Shown here: positions 26,040-35,025 of the stretch, one piece after another
Layout of the letters: each line of letters begins with the position of its first letter
Numbering within the stretch: position 1 is the stretch's first letter
Source: Sphingomonadales bacterium
GTDB taxonomy: Bacteria > Pseudomonadota > Alphaproteobacteria > Sphingomonadales > Sphingomonadaceae
DNA: 64,000 nt
Direction: 5' to 3'
Assembly (NCBI GenBank): GCA_016720115.1
Contig: JADJXT010000001.1
Span: 1,736,001-1,800,000, forward strand
The notes under the pieces: generated by a model
What the model was told of the DNA's origin: nothing
Seen by the model: only the letters and a program-made list of their open reading frames with translations
Databases searched by the model: none
Translations under genes and position numbers: made by a program

Positions 26040-27112
26040 CAGAAATTCACCCAGCAATCGAGCAAGGCCTTGGCCAGCCCCTTGTCTATGGCTTCGGCGG
26101 CTTCCTCGACGCCCGAGCGCCAATCCTGCGCATGGCCCGCGATCATCAAAGCGGCGGCGCTGTTGAGGAGGACGGCATCGCGATAGGCGCGGTCCTGTTC
26201 GCTTTCCTGCGCGCCCGCAAGCAGGCGGCGCAGGGCGTTGGCGTTGTACTGGGCGTCTCCGCCCTTCAAGGCTTGGGGGGCGTGGTGGGGGAGGCCTGCG
26301 GTTTCGGGGGTTATTCTTAGCACCTTCTCAAAACCGTTCGTGTCGAGCGAAGTCGAGACACCCCAAGGCAGGGCACTACCGATAGGCATCTCGACTTCGC
26401 TCGATGCGAACGGGGAATTATCTGGAACGCGCGTCCCAATCCGCACAACCGAACTTGGCCCCGATATCGACAGTTCATCCAGCGGCTCATCGCCTGCAAC
26501 CAGCATCGCATCTTCATAGCCGAGCAGTTCGAGCGCGCCTGCATATACGCCCAGGAAATCGGGGCGGGCGACGCCGATCAGCTGGCGTTTGACCCCCGCC
26601 GGATTGCAGGCGGGGCCGCAGAGGTTGAAGATGGTGCGCCGCCCGATGTCCTTGCGGATCGGGGCGAGGCGGCCGAGGGCCGGGTGATATTTCTGCGCAA
26701 AGAGGAAGGCGATGCCAAGGTCGGCGAGTGTCGCCTCCGCCGTTTGCGCCGCGCGGTCGAGATTGAGGCCCAACGCCTCGAGCGTATCGGCGCCGCCTGC
26801 CTTGCTCGATGCCGCGCGGTTGCCATGTTTGGCGACAGGCACCTCGCACGCAGCGACCACGATGGCGACCGCAGTCGAGACGTTGAGGCTGTGCGCGCCA
26901 TCTCCGCCCGTGCCGCAGACGTCGATCGCCCCTTCAGGCGCGGCCACGCGGATCATGCGCGCACGCATCGCGCGGATCGCACCGGCGATTTCCTCTGAGG
27001 TTTCGTCGCGTTCGGCCATTTCGATCAAGGTGGCCTTGATCTCGGCGTCCGGCATTTCGCCGTCGAACATCCGGCTGAACAGGGCTTCGGATTGGGCGAG
27101 GGTAAGGGTCAC
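26039..27112 (-). CDS. trpD: Anthranilate phosphoribosyltransferase with an in-frame palindromic insertion
   Basis: A 357-residue enzyme that joins anthranilate and PRPP. Core motifs are intact: DVCGTGGDG (64-72), NVST (77-80), KHGNRAASSKAG (95-106) and FNLCGPACNPAG. The protein is about 25-35 residues longer than usual because of an extra segment at about 227-263, between the conserved SSVVRIG and ITPETAGLP. That segment is encoded by a palindromic repeat at 26334-26413. The frame stays open across it. The extra peptide lies in the glycine-poor variable region near the C-terminal domain, so activity may be kept; this is inference. Confidence 0.93.
   Translation of the reverse strand: MTLTLAQSEALFSRMFDGEMPDAEIKATLIEMAERDETSEEIAGAIRAMRARMIRVAAPEGAIDVCGTGGDGAHSLNVSTAVAIVVAACEVPVAKHGNRAASSKAGGADTLEALGLNLDRAAQTAEATLADLGIAFLFAQKYHPALGRLAPIRKDIGRRTIFNLCGPACNPAGVKRQLIGVARPDFLGVYAGALELLGYEDAMLVAGDEPLDELSISGPSSVVRIGTRVPDNSPFASSEVEMPIGSALPWGVSTSLDTNGFEKVLRITPETAGLPHHAPQALKGGDAQYNANALRRLLAGAQESEQDRAYRDAVLLNSAAALMIAGHAQDWRSGVEEAAEAIDKGLAKALLDCWVNF
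26334..26413. repeat. Palindromic element inside trpD
   Basis: Arms 26334-26359 and 26388-26413 are inverted copies with 24 of 26 bases matching, around a 28-base loop. The arm text CCGTTCGTGTCGAGCGAAGT followed by CGAGAC is a type of repeat widely seen in sphingomonad genomes, usually between genes. Here it is translated as residues 234-260 of TrpD. Confidence 0.9.
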
Positions 27113-27705
27113 ACCCGCTCCTTCGGCGTCATCCCGGCCAGCACCATGAAATTCGCCAGCATGGCATGGCCATGCTCGGTGGCGATGCTTTCGGGGTGGA
27201 ACTGCACGCCGTGGATGGGGAGGTCGCAGTGGCGGAAGCCCATTACATGGCCATCATCGCTGGTGGCGTTGACGACGAGGCTGTCGGGAATGTCCTCGAC
27301 GATCAGCGAGTGATAACGTGTCGCGGTGAAGGGCGAGGGGAGGCCTGCAAACAGCCCGCTCCTGTCATGGCTGACGGGTGACGTCTTACCGTGCATCAAC
27401 CCGCCGCGCACCACCTTGCCGCCGAAATGCTGGCCGATGGTCTGGTGGCCCAGACATACACCGAGCAGCGGCTTTTTCGCCTCGGCACAGGCGGCGACCA
27501 TATCGAGGCAGATGCCCGCCTCATTGGGCGTGCACGGGCCGGGGGAAAGCAGAAAGGCTTGCGCGCCGCTCGACAGTGCCTGAACGGCGGAAATGGCATC
27601 GTTGCGCACTACTTTCACCTCGGCACCCAGTTCCTGCAGATAATGCACCAGGTTGAAGGTGAAGCTGTCATAATTGTCGATGACGAGGATGCGGTTATTG
27701 CTCAT
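27109..27705 (-). CDS. trpG: Anthranilate synthase component II (glutamine amidotransferase)
   Basis: A 198-residue class I glutamine amidotransferase that supplies ammonia to TrpE. The oxyanion/nucleophile motif LGVCLGHQ (Cys84) and the His-Glu pair in GVQFHPESI are present. ATG 27705 overlaps the trpE stop (ATGA). The 3' end overlaps the trpD start by four bases. Confidence 0.96.
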   Translation of the reverse strand: MSNNRILVIDNYDSFTFNLVHYLQELGAEVKVVRNDAISAVQALSSGAQAFLLSPGPCTPNEAGICLDMVAACAEAKKPLLGVCLGHQTIGQHFGGKVVRGGLMHGKTSPVSHDRSGLFAGLPSPFTATRYHSLIVEDIPDSLVVNATSDDGHVMGFRHCDLPIHGVQFHPESIATEHGHAMLANFMVLAGMTPKERV

Positions 27706-29308
27706 TGCCCGAACCCTGCCTCTCCGGCGACGCGGACGGCTTCGCGCGCGGCGGCCATCAGCGCGCTTGCCTTGGCCTCGCATTCGCGCTGCTCATAATC
27801 GGGGTTGCTGTCGGCGACGATGCCTGCGCCTGCCTGCACATGCAGCATCCCGTCCTTGACTATACCGGTGCGCAGCACGATGCAGCTGTCCATATTGCCA
27901 TCGGGGCTGAAATAGCCGACGCCGCCGGCATAAGCACCGCGGGTTTCGGGTTCGAGTTCGGCGATGATCTCGCAGGCGCGGACCTTGGGTGCGCCGCTGA
28001 CCGTGCCTGCGGGGAAGCCTGCGAACAGCGCGTCGAGTGCGTCCTTGCCCTTGGCGAGGCGACCAACAACGTTCGAGACGATGTGCATCACATGGCTGTA
28101 AAATTCGACCATATAGCTGTCGGTTACGGTGACGCTGCCACCCTCGGTCACGCGGCCGACATCGTTACGACCGAGATCGAGCAGCATCAGATGTTCGGCG
28201 CGTTCCTTGGGATCGGCGAGCAGGCTGTCGCGGTTTTCTGAATCCTCCAGCGCGGTCTTGCCGCGTGGGCGGGTGCCCGCAATCGGGCGGATGGTCACTT
28301 CGCCATCGCGCACGCGAACCAGGATTTCGGGGCTGGAGCCGATGAGGGCAAAGCCAGGCATGTCGAGGAAGTAGAGGAAAGGCGAGGGATTGATCCGCCG
28401 CAGCGCGCGGTAGAGATCGACCGGGGGCAGGGTGAAGGGTAGCGAGAAACGCTGCGCGAGCACGACCTGGAAGATATCACCTGCCGCGATATAGTCCTTC
28501 GCCTTCAATACCATTTTTTCATATTGGCCGGGGGTGAGTGCGGGTGTTGGAACCCCCTCCTCTTCAGGGGAGGGGTAGTGAGACTTGGCAACTTGTTGCC
28601 TAGTCGCAGCGGGGTGGGGAGACGCCGTCAAAGCTTGTGCCTGGCCGACAGGCCCCACCCCAACCCCTCCCCTGAAGGGGAGGGGCTTGGAGAGCTTTGC
28701 GGCGACCGCATCGATCCGGTCATAGGCTGCCTCGATCAACCGGTCGGGATCGCCGCCTTCGGGCCAGATGGGGGCGGCGATGTAGAGCCGGTCGGTGAGC
28801 CGGTCGAACACCAGCACCACTGTAGGCCGCACGAACATCATGTCGGGCACGCCGATGGGGTTGGCGGGCGGGCGCGGCAGTTTTTCAACCAGCCCTATCG
28901 TTTCGTATCCGAAATGGCCGACAAGGCAGGCAAAGGCCGCAGGCAGCCCTTCTGGCATATCGATGCGGCAGGTTTCGACCAGCTTCCGCAAGGATGCAAG
29001 CGCAGCTTCGCCGGTCGGCGCAAAGGCCGTCCGGTCGGTCTGCCAGTTGCGGTTGATTTCGGCGGCGTCGCCCTCGGCGCGGAAAACAAGGTCCGGGGCA
29101 AGGCCGATCAGGCTGTACCGCCCGCGCACCGCCCCGCCTTCGACCGATTCAGGATGAAATCACCGCGCCCCGCCTCAAACAGCTTGAGTGCGGCGGAAAC
29201 GGGGGTTTCGGTGTCGGCAATCAGATCGCGCCACACGATCGCGGACTGGCCAGCGGCCAATTGGGCGCGTGCGACATCGGCAGGGCGGGTAGAGCTGGTG
29301 TCGTTCAT
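27702..29308 (-). pseudogene. trpE: Anthranilate synthase component I, frameshifted and carrying a repeat insertion
   Basis: TrpE makes anthranilate from chorismate with TrpG. The N terminus (ATG 29308, MNDTSSTRPADV...) reads to GDFIL and then leaves frame; the rest (from GRYSLIGLAPD onward, ending at 27702) is in another frame. Adding one base at about 29150 (GATTC to GATTCC on the plus strand) restores the expected text ILESVEGGAVRGRYSLIG. Corrected length is about 535 residues, longer than usual because about 47 residues (encoded by 28551-28690) are a palindromic repeat between the two TrpE domains. C-terminal chorismate-binding motifs (IAGTRPRGKT, LMLLDLGRNDVGRV, GTVSGAPKVRA) are intact. 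A sequencing error in a short C run cannot be excluded. Confidence 0.8.
28551..28690. repeat. Palindromic element inside trpE
   Basis: A compound palindrome. The right end is a perfect hairpin (CCCCTCCCC-TGAA-GGGGAGGGG), the left end an imperfect copy of it, and an inner GGGTGGGG/CCCCACCC pair closes a further stem. The element is read in frame in the trpE C-terminal frame as about 47 residues rich in Pro, Ser and Gly. Repeats of this kind are normally found between genes. Confidence 0.88.
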
Positions 29309-29324
29309 ACCCGTCTGCAATGCC

Positions 29325-31268
29325 CTACTGTGCCGCGTCCTGATTGGTCAGGCGACGACGGATATCCTTGATGGCGCTGTCATTCTTGCTGACGCCTACT
29401 TCGGCGCGCGCGGCATTGATCAGCTGCGCGGCATATTCCTGCTGCAACAGGCCCAGCATTTCCTGACGGCGTGCGGCAACCAATTCGGCATTCTTGCTCG
29501 CATCACCCTTGATAACCTCGTTGAGATGCACGACAAACCAACCTTGGCTGCGACCGGCATCGAGCGTTTTGGACGTGCCCTTCTTCATGGCGAACATCAT
29601 CGCGAGCGGCGGCGGCATTTGTTGCCCTTCGCGGTTGAGATCCATCCGGCTTCCCGACACGCTTTCGACGGCGGGCAATTTGGTGCCGACAGTCGCCATG
29701 GCATCGGCAAGCGATTTGCCGCCAAGCACCGCGCGCTGCACCTGATCGGCAACGGCCTTTGCCTTCTTCGAGCCTTCGGCGAGGGCCCATTGCTGGACAA
29801 CGATGTCGCGCACCTCAGCGAGCGGCGGAGGCGCGGCCTCCTCAAAATCGGCGACCGAAACAATCGCGAATTTTTCACCCGGAACGATCTCGATCAACTG
29901 CGCCTCGCCATCGCTTTCCATTTCGAAGGCGGTGGGCAGGATGCGCTGCATTTCCGCGATGGGCTTGTAAGCGGGCGACGCCGGGTTCTGACCGTTGGCG
30001 AAAAGCTTTGGCGTGGTTTCGACCTTCAGACCATTGGCTTTCGCCATATCCGCGATGGTCGCGCCGCCCGCCAGTTCGTCCTCGATTTCGGAGGTGAGGT
30101 CGGAGAGCAGTTCCGTCTTCTTCTGCGTTGCAATCGTCTTGGCAATTTCGGCGCTGACAGAGGCGAGCGGACGCGCAGCGATCTGGTTCACCGCATCCAC
30201 CTTGACCACATACCAGCCCAGCCCGCCGCGGGTCGGAGTGGCAGTGTTTCCGGCTGCAGTCGCAAATACCGCGTCTGCAACAGCCTTTGAAGCCGCGGAG
30301 GTAAGTGCCTCGCGGGACATGCCCTTGTTGCTGGTGGCGCTGAGGCCCAGCTCGCCTGCAACGGCGACCATCGACTGGCCTGCATTCAGCTTGGCCAATG
30401 CCGCCTTGGCCGCAGCTTCGGTCGGGAAAACCAACTGGCTGAGGTCACGGGTCTGCGATGCCGCATATTGTTTGGCATTGGCCTTGTAATAATCGGCAAT
30501 TTCCTGCGCCGTCGCATCGGCCTTTGAATCGACAATCGAGGCATCGAAAATCGCGTAACCGATCGCGCGCTTTTCGGGGATGGTGAAGCGCGCGGAATTG
30601 GCGCGGTAATAAGCCTGCAATTGGGCGTCGGTCGGTGCAGCAGTCGGCAGAAATGCCTGCGACGGCACCAGAGCGACAGTGCCCGCACGCTTTTCCAGTA
30701 GCAGCGAGGCATAAGGCAGGACGAGGCTGTTGGGGGCGGGAGCGCCGACGCCAGCGATGGGAAGCATCTGCTGCGCGTACAGATTCTGCGTGAAATCGTC
30801 GCGGATCATCTGCTCTGTAAGATCGAGGCCTTGCAGAAATGCCTGGAAGGCCTGCTGGCTGAACTTGCCGTCAGGGCCATTTACGTTGGGCAGTTTGCGA
30901 AGTTCGGAATCGACCAGACGCTTGCTCACCGCAATGCCATGCTCTTCGCCAAAGGCAGAAAGCGCATAACGATTGATCAGCCGGTCGAGCGTGCCGTCAA
31001 GCCCGCCGCTTTCGACAAATTTCGCCATGTCCAGCGTGGGATTGTCGCGGCGTTCGGCGCGCAGGCTGTTGTCGAGCAGATCCTGAAACTCGCCCAGACC
31101 GATCTTCTTGCTGCCCACCTTGGCGACATGGCCCTGGCCCAATCCGCCAAAGCTGCCGGAGCCTGTGACATCGCCGAGTGCAAAGGCAAAACCGACCAGC
31201 ACGACAAAGGCGAGGGCAAAAGCAGCGCCCCAGCGAGAACCCAAAAGCTTGCGGATAAAACTGATCAT
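29325..31268 (-). CDS. PpiD/SurA-like peptidyl-prolyl isomerase
   Basis: A 647-residue inner-membrane-anchored periplasmic folding factor. One N-terminal membrane helix (about residues 10-32, rich in A/F/V/L) is followed by a SurA-N-type chaperone region and C-terminal parvulin-like domains (the block around MSREALTSAASKAVADAVF and GGLGWYVVKV). This is the usual PpiD layout. ATG 31268 gives the short basic start MISFIRKLLG; the longer frame starts 11 codons earlier. It lies 16 bases upstream of trpE in the same direction, so trpE may be co-transcribed with it. Confidence 0.88.
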   Translation of the reverse strand: MISFIRKLLGSRWGAAFALAFVVLVGFAFALGDVTGSGSFGGLGQGHVAKVGSKKIGLGEFQDLLDNSLRAERRDNPTLDMAKFVESGGLDGTLDRLINRYALSAFGEEHGIAVSKRLVDSELRKLPNVNGPDGKFSQQAFQAFLQGLDLTEQMIRDDFTQNLYAQQMLPIAGVGAPAPNSLVLPYASLLLEKRAGTVALVPSQAFLPTAAPTDAQLQAYYRANSARFTIPEKRAIGYAIFDASIVDSKADATAQEIADYYKANAKQYAASQTRDLSQLVFPTEAAAKAALAKLNAGQSMVAVAGELGLSATSNKGMSREALTSAASKAVADAVFATAAGNTATPTRGGLGWYVVKVDAVNQIAARPLASVSAEIAKTIATQKKTELLSDLTSEIEDELAGGATIADMAKANGLKVETTPKLFANGQNPASPAYKPIAEMQRILPTAFEMESDGEAQLIEIVPGEKFAIVSVADFEEAAPPPLAEVRDIVVQQWALAEGSKKAKAVADQVQRAVLGGKSLADAMATVGTKLPAVESVSGSRMDLNREGQQMPPPLAMMFAMKKGTSKTLDAGRSQGWFVVHLNEVIKGDASKNAELVAARRQEMLGLLQQEYAAQLINAARAEVGVSKNDSAIKDIRRRLTNQDAAQ

Positions 31269-31428
31269 GTCTGTCCTGAAAAAAACTATGGCTATGCGCA
31301 ATTGGCGCCCGCTTTAGGCGGCAGTGCGCAGGCAATCAAGCGCGAAGGCCATTTGGATTTGTGGCGCTGATTTGCTAGCGGGCCGAATCGAAATTAACCC
31401 TTTATCCAGACCGGCAGAGGAACACAGG
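31269..31428. promoter_or_regulatory. Divergent promoter region ppiD / tpiA
   Basis: A 160-base gap between divergent genes, presumably holding both promoters. A TTAACCC half-site of CtrA type is at 31395-31401. No clear pair of promoter hexamers stands out. The ORF upstream of tpiA begins here but has no family-like text before MRKLIAGNWK. Confidence 0.4.
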
Positions 31429-32169
31429 ATGCGCAAGCTGATCGCAGGCAATTGGAAAATGAACGGGCTGCTCGCCGAATTGGAGGATGTTGCAGCAATC
31501 AGCGAGGCGGTGGCAGCCCATCCGTCGGTCGATACGGCATTGTGCATTCCGGCAACGCTGATCCGCCCGGCGGCAGGGCGTTTTGCAGACATGGCGATTG
31601 GCGGTCAGGACTGCCACATGGCCGTTTCAGGCGCGCATACTGGGTGCGTTTCGGCAGAAATGCTGGCAGACGCCGGGGCTAAGCTGACCATTGTTGGCCA
31701 TAGCGAACGCCGCGCTGCGCAAGGTGAGAGCGATGCCGATATTCGCGGCAAGGCATTGGCCGCCAGGCGGGCAGGGATAGCGGCTATTGTTTGCGTCGGC
31801 GAGACCGAAGCGGAACGCGATGCGGGGCAAGCGGAAGCAGTGGTGCTACATCAACTGACAGGTTCGTTAACCGATGATGCGACAGGCGACTGGCTGTCGG
31901 TTGCTTATGAACCGGTTTGGGCGATCGGCACCGGTCGCATCCCGTCCGTCGAAGATGTCGCAGCGATGCACGCGGCGATCCGCGCCGCGCTGGTCGCCCG
32001 CTTCGGAGCCGGAGGCGCTGATATTCGCATTCTTTACGGCGGATCGATGAATGGCGAAAATGCCGCCAGCCTGCTCGCAATCCCCAATGTCGATGGCGGC
32101 CTCATTGGTGGCGCGAGCCTGAAAGCCGAAAAATTCCTGCCGATTGTGGCCGCTGCTGCATCTGCTTGA
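31429..32169 (+). CDS. tpiA: Triosephosphate isomerase
   Basis: A 246-residue glycolytic enzyme interconverting DHAP and glyceraldehyde-3-phosphate. Active-site residues are visible: Asn8 and Lys10 in GNWKMNG, His in VGHSERR (about 92), Glu in AYEPVWAIGTG (about 163), and the phosphate-binding ILYGGSM and GGLIGGASL. ATG 31429 follows AGAGGAACACAGG, a suitable ribosome binding site. Confidence 0.97.
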   Translation: MRKLIAGNWKMNGLLAELEDVAAISEAVAAHPSVDTALCIPATLIRPAAGRFADMAIGGQDCHMAVSGAHTGCVSAEMLADAGAKLTIVGHSERRAAQGESDADIRGKALAARRAGIAAIVCVGETEAERDAGQAEAVVLHQLTGSLTDDATGDWLSVAYEPVWAIGTGRIPSVEDVAAMHAAIRAALVARFGAGGADIRILYGGSMNGENAASLLAIPNVDGGLIGGASLKAEKFLPIVAAAASA

Positions 32170-32254
32170 GCGATAACATTTGAAAAGAATGGCAGCCCTC
32201 CCTATGTGGGCGGCATTCCGGCCATGCGGCCACACAGATTAATCGGACAGACTA

Positions 32255-32632
32255 ATGGGCCTCTTTCACTTCCTCCTCGTCGTTTTCGCCGTTGTTGCGG
32301 CTGCGCTGGTTGGTGTCATTCTGATGCAGCGTTCGGAAGGTGGCGGTTTGGGAATGGGTGGCAGCCCCTCCGGCCTCATGTCCGCACGCGGCGCGGGTGA
32401 CTTCCTGACGCGGACCACGGCTATCCTTGCCACGCTATTCGTGATTCTGGCCATCGCGATGGCGTTCGTTTCAGCGAAGCGTGGCGCTCCCGCAGGCGTC
32501 GATGAAACACTTGAACGTGCAGCCCCGGCTGCCCAGCAACAAGCCGATCCGGATGCCGCGCCCGCTGAAGCCCCAGCTGCAGACAAGGCGGCACCCGCCG
32601 CTCCGGCGAGCGAAGTTCCACTCGACAAATAA
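32255..32632 (+). CDS. secG: Preprotein translocase subunit SecG
   Basis: A 125-residue protein with two membrane helices (about 3-23 and 52-73) and the motif QRSEGGGLGMGG between them, diagnostic of SecG of the SecYEG channel. The C-terminal 45 residues are an Ala/Pro/Glu-rich tail. The usual order tpiA-secG-pyrG is kept. Confidence 0.95.
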   Translation: MGLFHFLLVVFAVVAAALVGVILMQRSEGGGLGMGGSPSGLMSARGAGDFLTRTTAILATLFVILAIAMAFVSAKRGAPAGVDETLERAAPAAQQQADPDAAPAEAPAADKAAPAAPASEVPLDK

Positions 32633-32747
32633 TCGCGACAACCGGACGCCCGGGCGCGGCATGCGCTTTGGCATCCACAATTATTTTGTTCCGGCGGGCA
32701 TTCGCCCCTTGCCGAATCCCTGAAACTTGTCTTAGGCCTTTCCTCCC

Positions 32748-34382
32748 ATGGCGCGGTACATTTTCATCACCGGCGGCGTGGTCTCCTCGCTTGGCAAAGG
32801 TCTTATGGCAGCTTCTCTGGCTGCCCTTTTGCAGGCGCGTGGCTACAAGGTCCGCATTCGTAAATTCGATCCCTATCTCAATGTCGATCCGGGCACGATG
32901 TCACCCTATCAGCATGGCGAAGTCTATGTGACCGACGACGGAGCAGAGACTGACCTTGATCTTGGCCATTATGAACGCTTCACCGGCGTTTCGGCCCGGC
33001 AATCCGATAATGTTACCTCTGGCCGCATCTATCGCGACATCATCGCGAAGGAACGGCGCGGCGACTATCTGGGTGCGACGGTGCAGGTGATCCCGCACGT
33101 CACCAACGAGATAAAGGATTTCGCAAAGGCCGATACCGAAGACCTTGATTTCGTACTCTGCGAAATCGGCGGAACCGTGGGCGACATTGAATCGCTGCCC
33201 TTTATCGAGGCGATCCGCCAGTTGCGTAACGAACTGGGGCGCGAACAGACGGTATTCGTCCATGTGACACTGGTTCCCTATATCGCGGCTGCGGGTGAAC
33301 TGAAAACCAAGCCGACGCAGCACAGCGTCAAGGAACTGACCGCGCTGGGCGTGCAGCCCGATATCCTGCTGTGCCGTTGCGAACATCCGCTGCCCGAAGG
33401 CGAACGGGCCAAGATTGCGGCCTTCTGCAACGTGCGCAAGGAGGCCGTCATTCCGGCACGCGATGCCAAGTCGATCTATGCCGTGCCGCTGCAATATCAC
33501 GCTGAAGGGCTGGACTACGAAGTGCTGCGCGCCTTTGGCATCACGCCGGGCGTCGCCCCCGACCTGCGCCGTTGGGAAGACATTCTTGACCGCCAGCAAA
33601 ACCCCGAAGGCGAAGTGACGATTGGCGTTGTCGGCAAATATGTCGGGCTGGCTGACGCTTACAAATCACTGAATGAAGCGCTCGCGCATGGTGGCTTTGC
33701 AAACCGGGTGAAAGTCAACATCAACTGGATCGATGCAGAACTGTTCGAAAAGGATGACAGCGACATTGCCGCCGCTCTGGAGCCAATGCACGCTATCCTT
33801 GTTCCCGGCGGGTTCGGGGAGCGTGGTTCCGAAGGCAAAATCGCTGCGGTCCGTTTCGCCCGTGAGCGCAAGGTGCCGTTTTTCGGCATCTGTCTGGGGA
33901 TGCAGATGGCCTGCATCGAAGGTGCGCGGAATACAGCGGGGATCGAAATGGCTTCCAGCACCGAATTTGGCCCGACTGATGAGCCGGTTGTCGGCATCAT
34001 CACCGAATGGATGACCGAAGAAGGCTTGCAAAAGCGTGAAGCTGGCGGCGATCTGGGTGGCACGATGCGCCTGGGCGCTTATGAGGCGCAGCTTTCTGGG
34101 AACAGCCTTGTTGCAGGCGTATATGGCTCGACCGACATTTCCGAGCGCCACCGGCACCGTTATGAAGTCAATGGGGCCTATAAGGATCCGCTCGAAAAAG
34201 GCGGCTTGATGTTCTCAGGGATGTCGCCCGATGGCCTCTTGCCGGAAATTGTCGAGCGGCCCGACCATCCCTGGTTCATCGGCGTGCAATTCCACCCCGA
34301 ACTGAAATCCAAACCCTTCGATCCGCACCCGCTGTTTGCCAGCTTTATTGCGGCAGCTGTGGAGCAGAGCCGGTTGGTGTAG
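32748..34382 (+). CDS. pyrG: CTP synthase
   Basis: A 544-residue enzyme converting UTP to CTP with glutamine as nitrogen donor. The N-terminal synthetase domain has GGVVSSLGKGL (about 9-19) and DPYLNVDPGTMSPYQHGEVY. The C-terminal glutaminase domain has the nucleophile in GICLGMQMA and the His-Glu pair in VQFHPEL. Full length; followed by a hairpin shared with convergent hsp20. Confidence 0.97.
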   Translation: MARYIFITGGVVSSLGKGLMAASLAALLQARGYKVRIRKFDPYLNVDPGTMSPYQHGEVYVTDDGAETDLDLGHYERFTGVSARQSDNVTSGRIYRDIIAKERRGDYLGATVQVIPHVTNEIKDFAKADTEDLDFVLCEIGGTVGDIESLPFIEAIRQLRNELGREQTVFVHVTLVPYIAAAGELKTKPTQHSVKELTALGVQPDILLCRCEHPLPEGERAKIAAFCNVRKEAVIPARDAKSIYAVPLQYHAEGLDYEVLRAFGITPGVAPDLRRWEDILDRQQNPEGEVTIGVVGKYVGLADAYKSLNEALAHGGFANRVKVNINWIDAELFEKDDSDIAAALEPMHAILVPGGFGERGSEGKIAAVRFARERKVPFFGICLGMQMACIEGARNTAGIEMASSTEFGPTDEPVVGIITEWMTEEGLQKREAGGDLGGTMRLGAYEAQLSGNSLVAGVYGSTDISERHRHRYEVNGAYKDPLEKGGLMFSGMSPDGLLPEIVERPDHPWFIGVQFHPELKSKPFDPHPLFASFIAAAVEQSRLV

Positions 34383-34383
34383 T

Positions 34384-34413
34384 TTCTCCCCTCCCGCTTG
34401 CGGGAGGGGAGAA
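34384..34413. terminator. Hairpin between convergent pyrG and hsp20
   Basis: A 14-bp perfect stem (TTCTCCCCTCCCGC with its complement) lies between the two stop codons. It could end both transcripts, although there is no long T run on either side. The same GC-rich palindrome type is often a dispersed repeat. Confidence 0.7.
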
Positions 34414-34419
34414 TGTTAA

Positions 34420-34899
34420 TCAAGCAGCCTTGCCGCCCTTTTTCTTCGTTTCGTCATGTTCGATGACCGTCGGCGTCGCACCACCGATCAATACTTTGCG
34501 CGGCTTCAACTCTTCGGGAACCTGACGCTCAAGCTGGACGATCAGAAGGCCATCGGCGAGGTCGGCCCCCTTCACAAACACATGGTCCGCGAGTTGGAAG
34601 CGGCGTTCGAAATTGCGGTTGGCGATGCCAAGATGCAGGAAGTCGCGATTGTCATTGCCATCGACCTTCTTCTGGCCGGAAACGACAAGCAGGTTCTGCT
34701 GTGCGGTGATATCGATCTCGTCGGGCTTGAAGCCGGCGACGGCGATCGTCACGACATATTCGGTTTCCGATGTGCGCTCGATGTTGAACGGGGGGTAGTT
34801 GTCGCCCTGTGTTGCCTGACGTGTGTTTTCGAGCAGATCGAAAAGACGGTCAAAGCCTACGGTGGTGCGGCGATAGGGGGTGAAATCAAAACGGTTCAT
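34420..34899 (-). CDS. Small heat-shock protein, Hsp20 (IbpA-like)
   Basis: A 159-residue alpha-crystallin-domain chaperone that holds unfolding proteins during heat stress. The N terminus MNRFDFTPYRRTTVGFDRLF is typical of IbpA-type proteins; the domain includes VAGFKPDEIDI and a C-terminal LERQVPEELKPRKV segment. A lysine-rich tail ends the protein. Start ATG 34899 has AGGAG eight bases upstream, within an RNA-thermometer-like hairpin; the longer frame starts inside the 5' leader. Confidence 0.95.
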   Translation of the reverse strand: MNRFDFTPYRRTTVGFDRLFDLLENTRQATQGDNYPPFNIERTSETEYVVTIAVAGFKPDEIDITAQQNLLVVSGQKKVDGNDNRDFLHLGIANRNFERRFQLADHVFVKGADLADGLLIVQLERQVPEELKPRKVLIGGATPTVIEHDETKKKGGKAA

Positions 34900-34990
34900 G
34901 TCAAATTCTCCTGCTGAGCAATTTGGTTCTGGTGAAAGCCCGCATGCACGGCGCTTTCTTTTTGGTTGAGGGACCGTCTCCGGCTCCCTC
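34900..34990 (-). ncRNA. ROSE-like RNA thermometer in the hsp20 leader
   Basis: Reading leftward, the 90-base leader contains two stable hairpins (34990-34968 with a GAGA loop, and 34958-34934) and then a short hairpin at 34921-34908. In the last one UUGCU pairs with the AGGAG ribosome binding site across a CAGC loop, leaving a G-G mismatch. That is the defining feature of ROSE elements, which open on heating. The order of hairpins also fits. Known from other alphaproteobacterial hsp20 genes; not tested here. Confidence 0.65.
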
Positions 34991-34997
34991 ATGGTCT

Positions 34998-35025
34998 AGA
35001 TGGAATGTGGCAGGCAAAAATCAAG
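34998..35025 (-). promoter_or_regulatory. RpoH-type promoter of hsp20
   Basis: Reading leftward: CTTGAT at 35025-35020, a 16-base spacer, then CCATCT at 35003-34998. This is close to the heat-shock sigma factor pattern (CTTGAA and CCCCATNT). A start about eight bases on, near 34990, falls exactly at the first leader hairpin. Confidence 0.65.

Noticed and set aside
28524..30290. A 588-codon rightward frame opposite trpE and ppiD
   Set aside because: Shadow frame crossing two real genes; no domain recognised.
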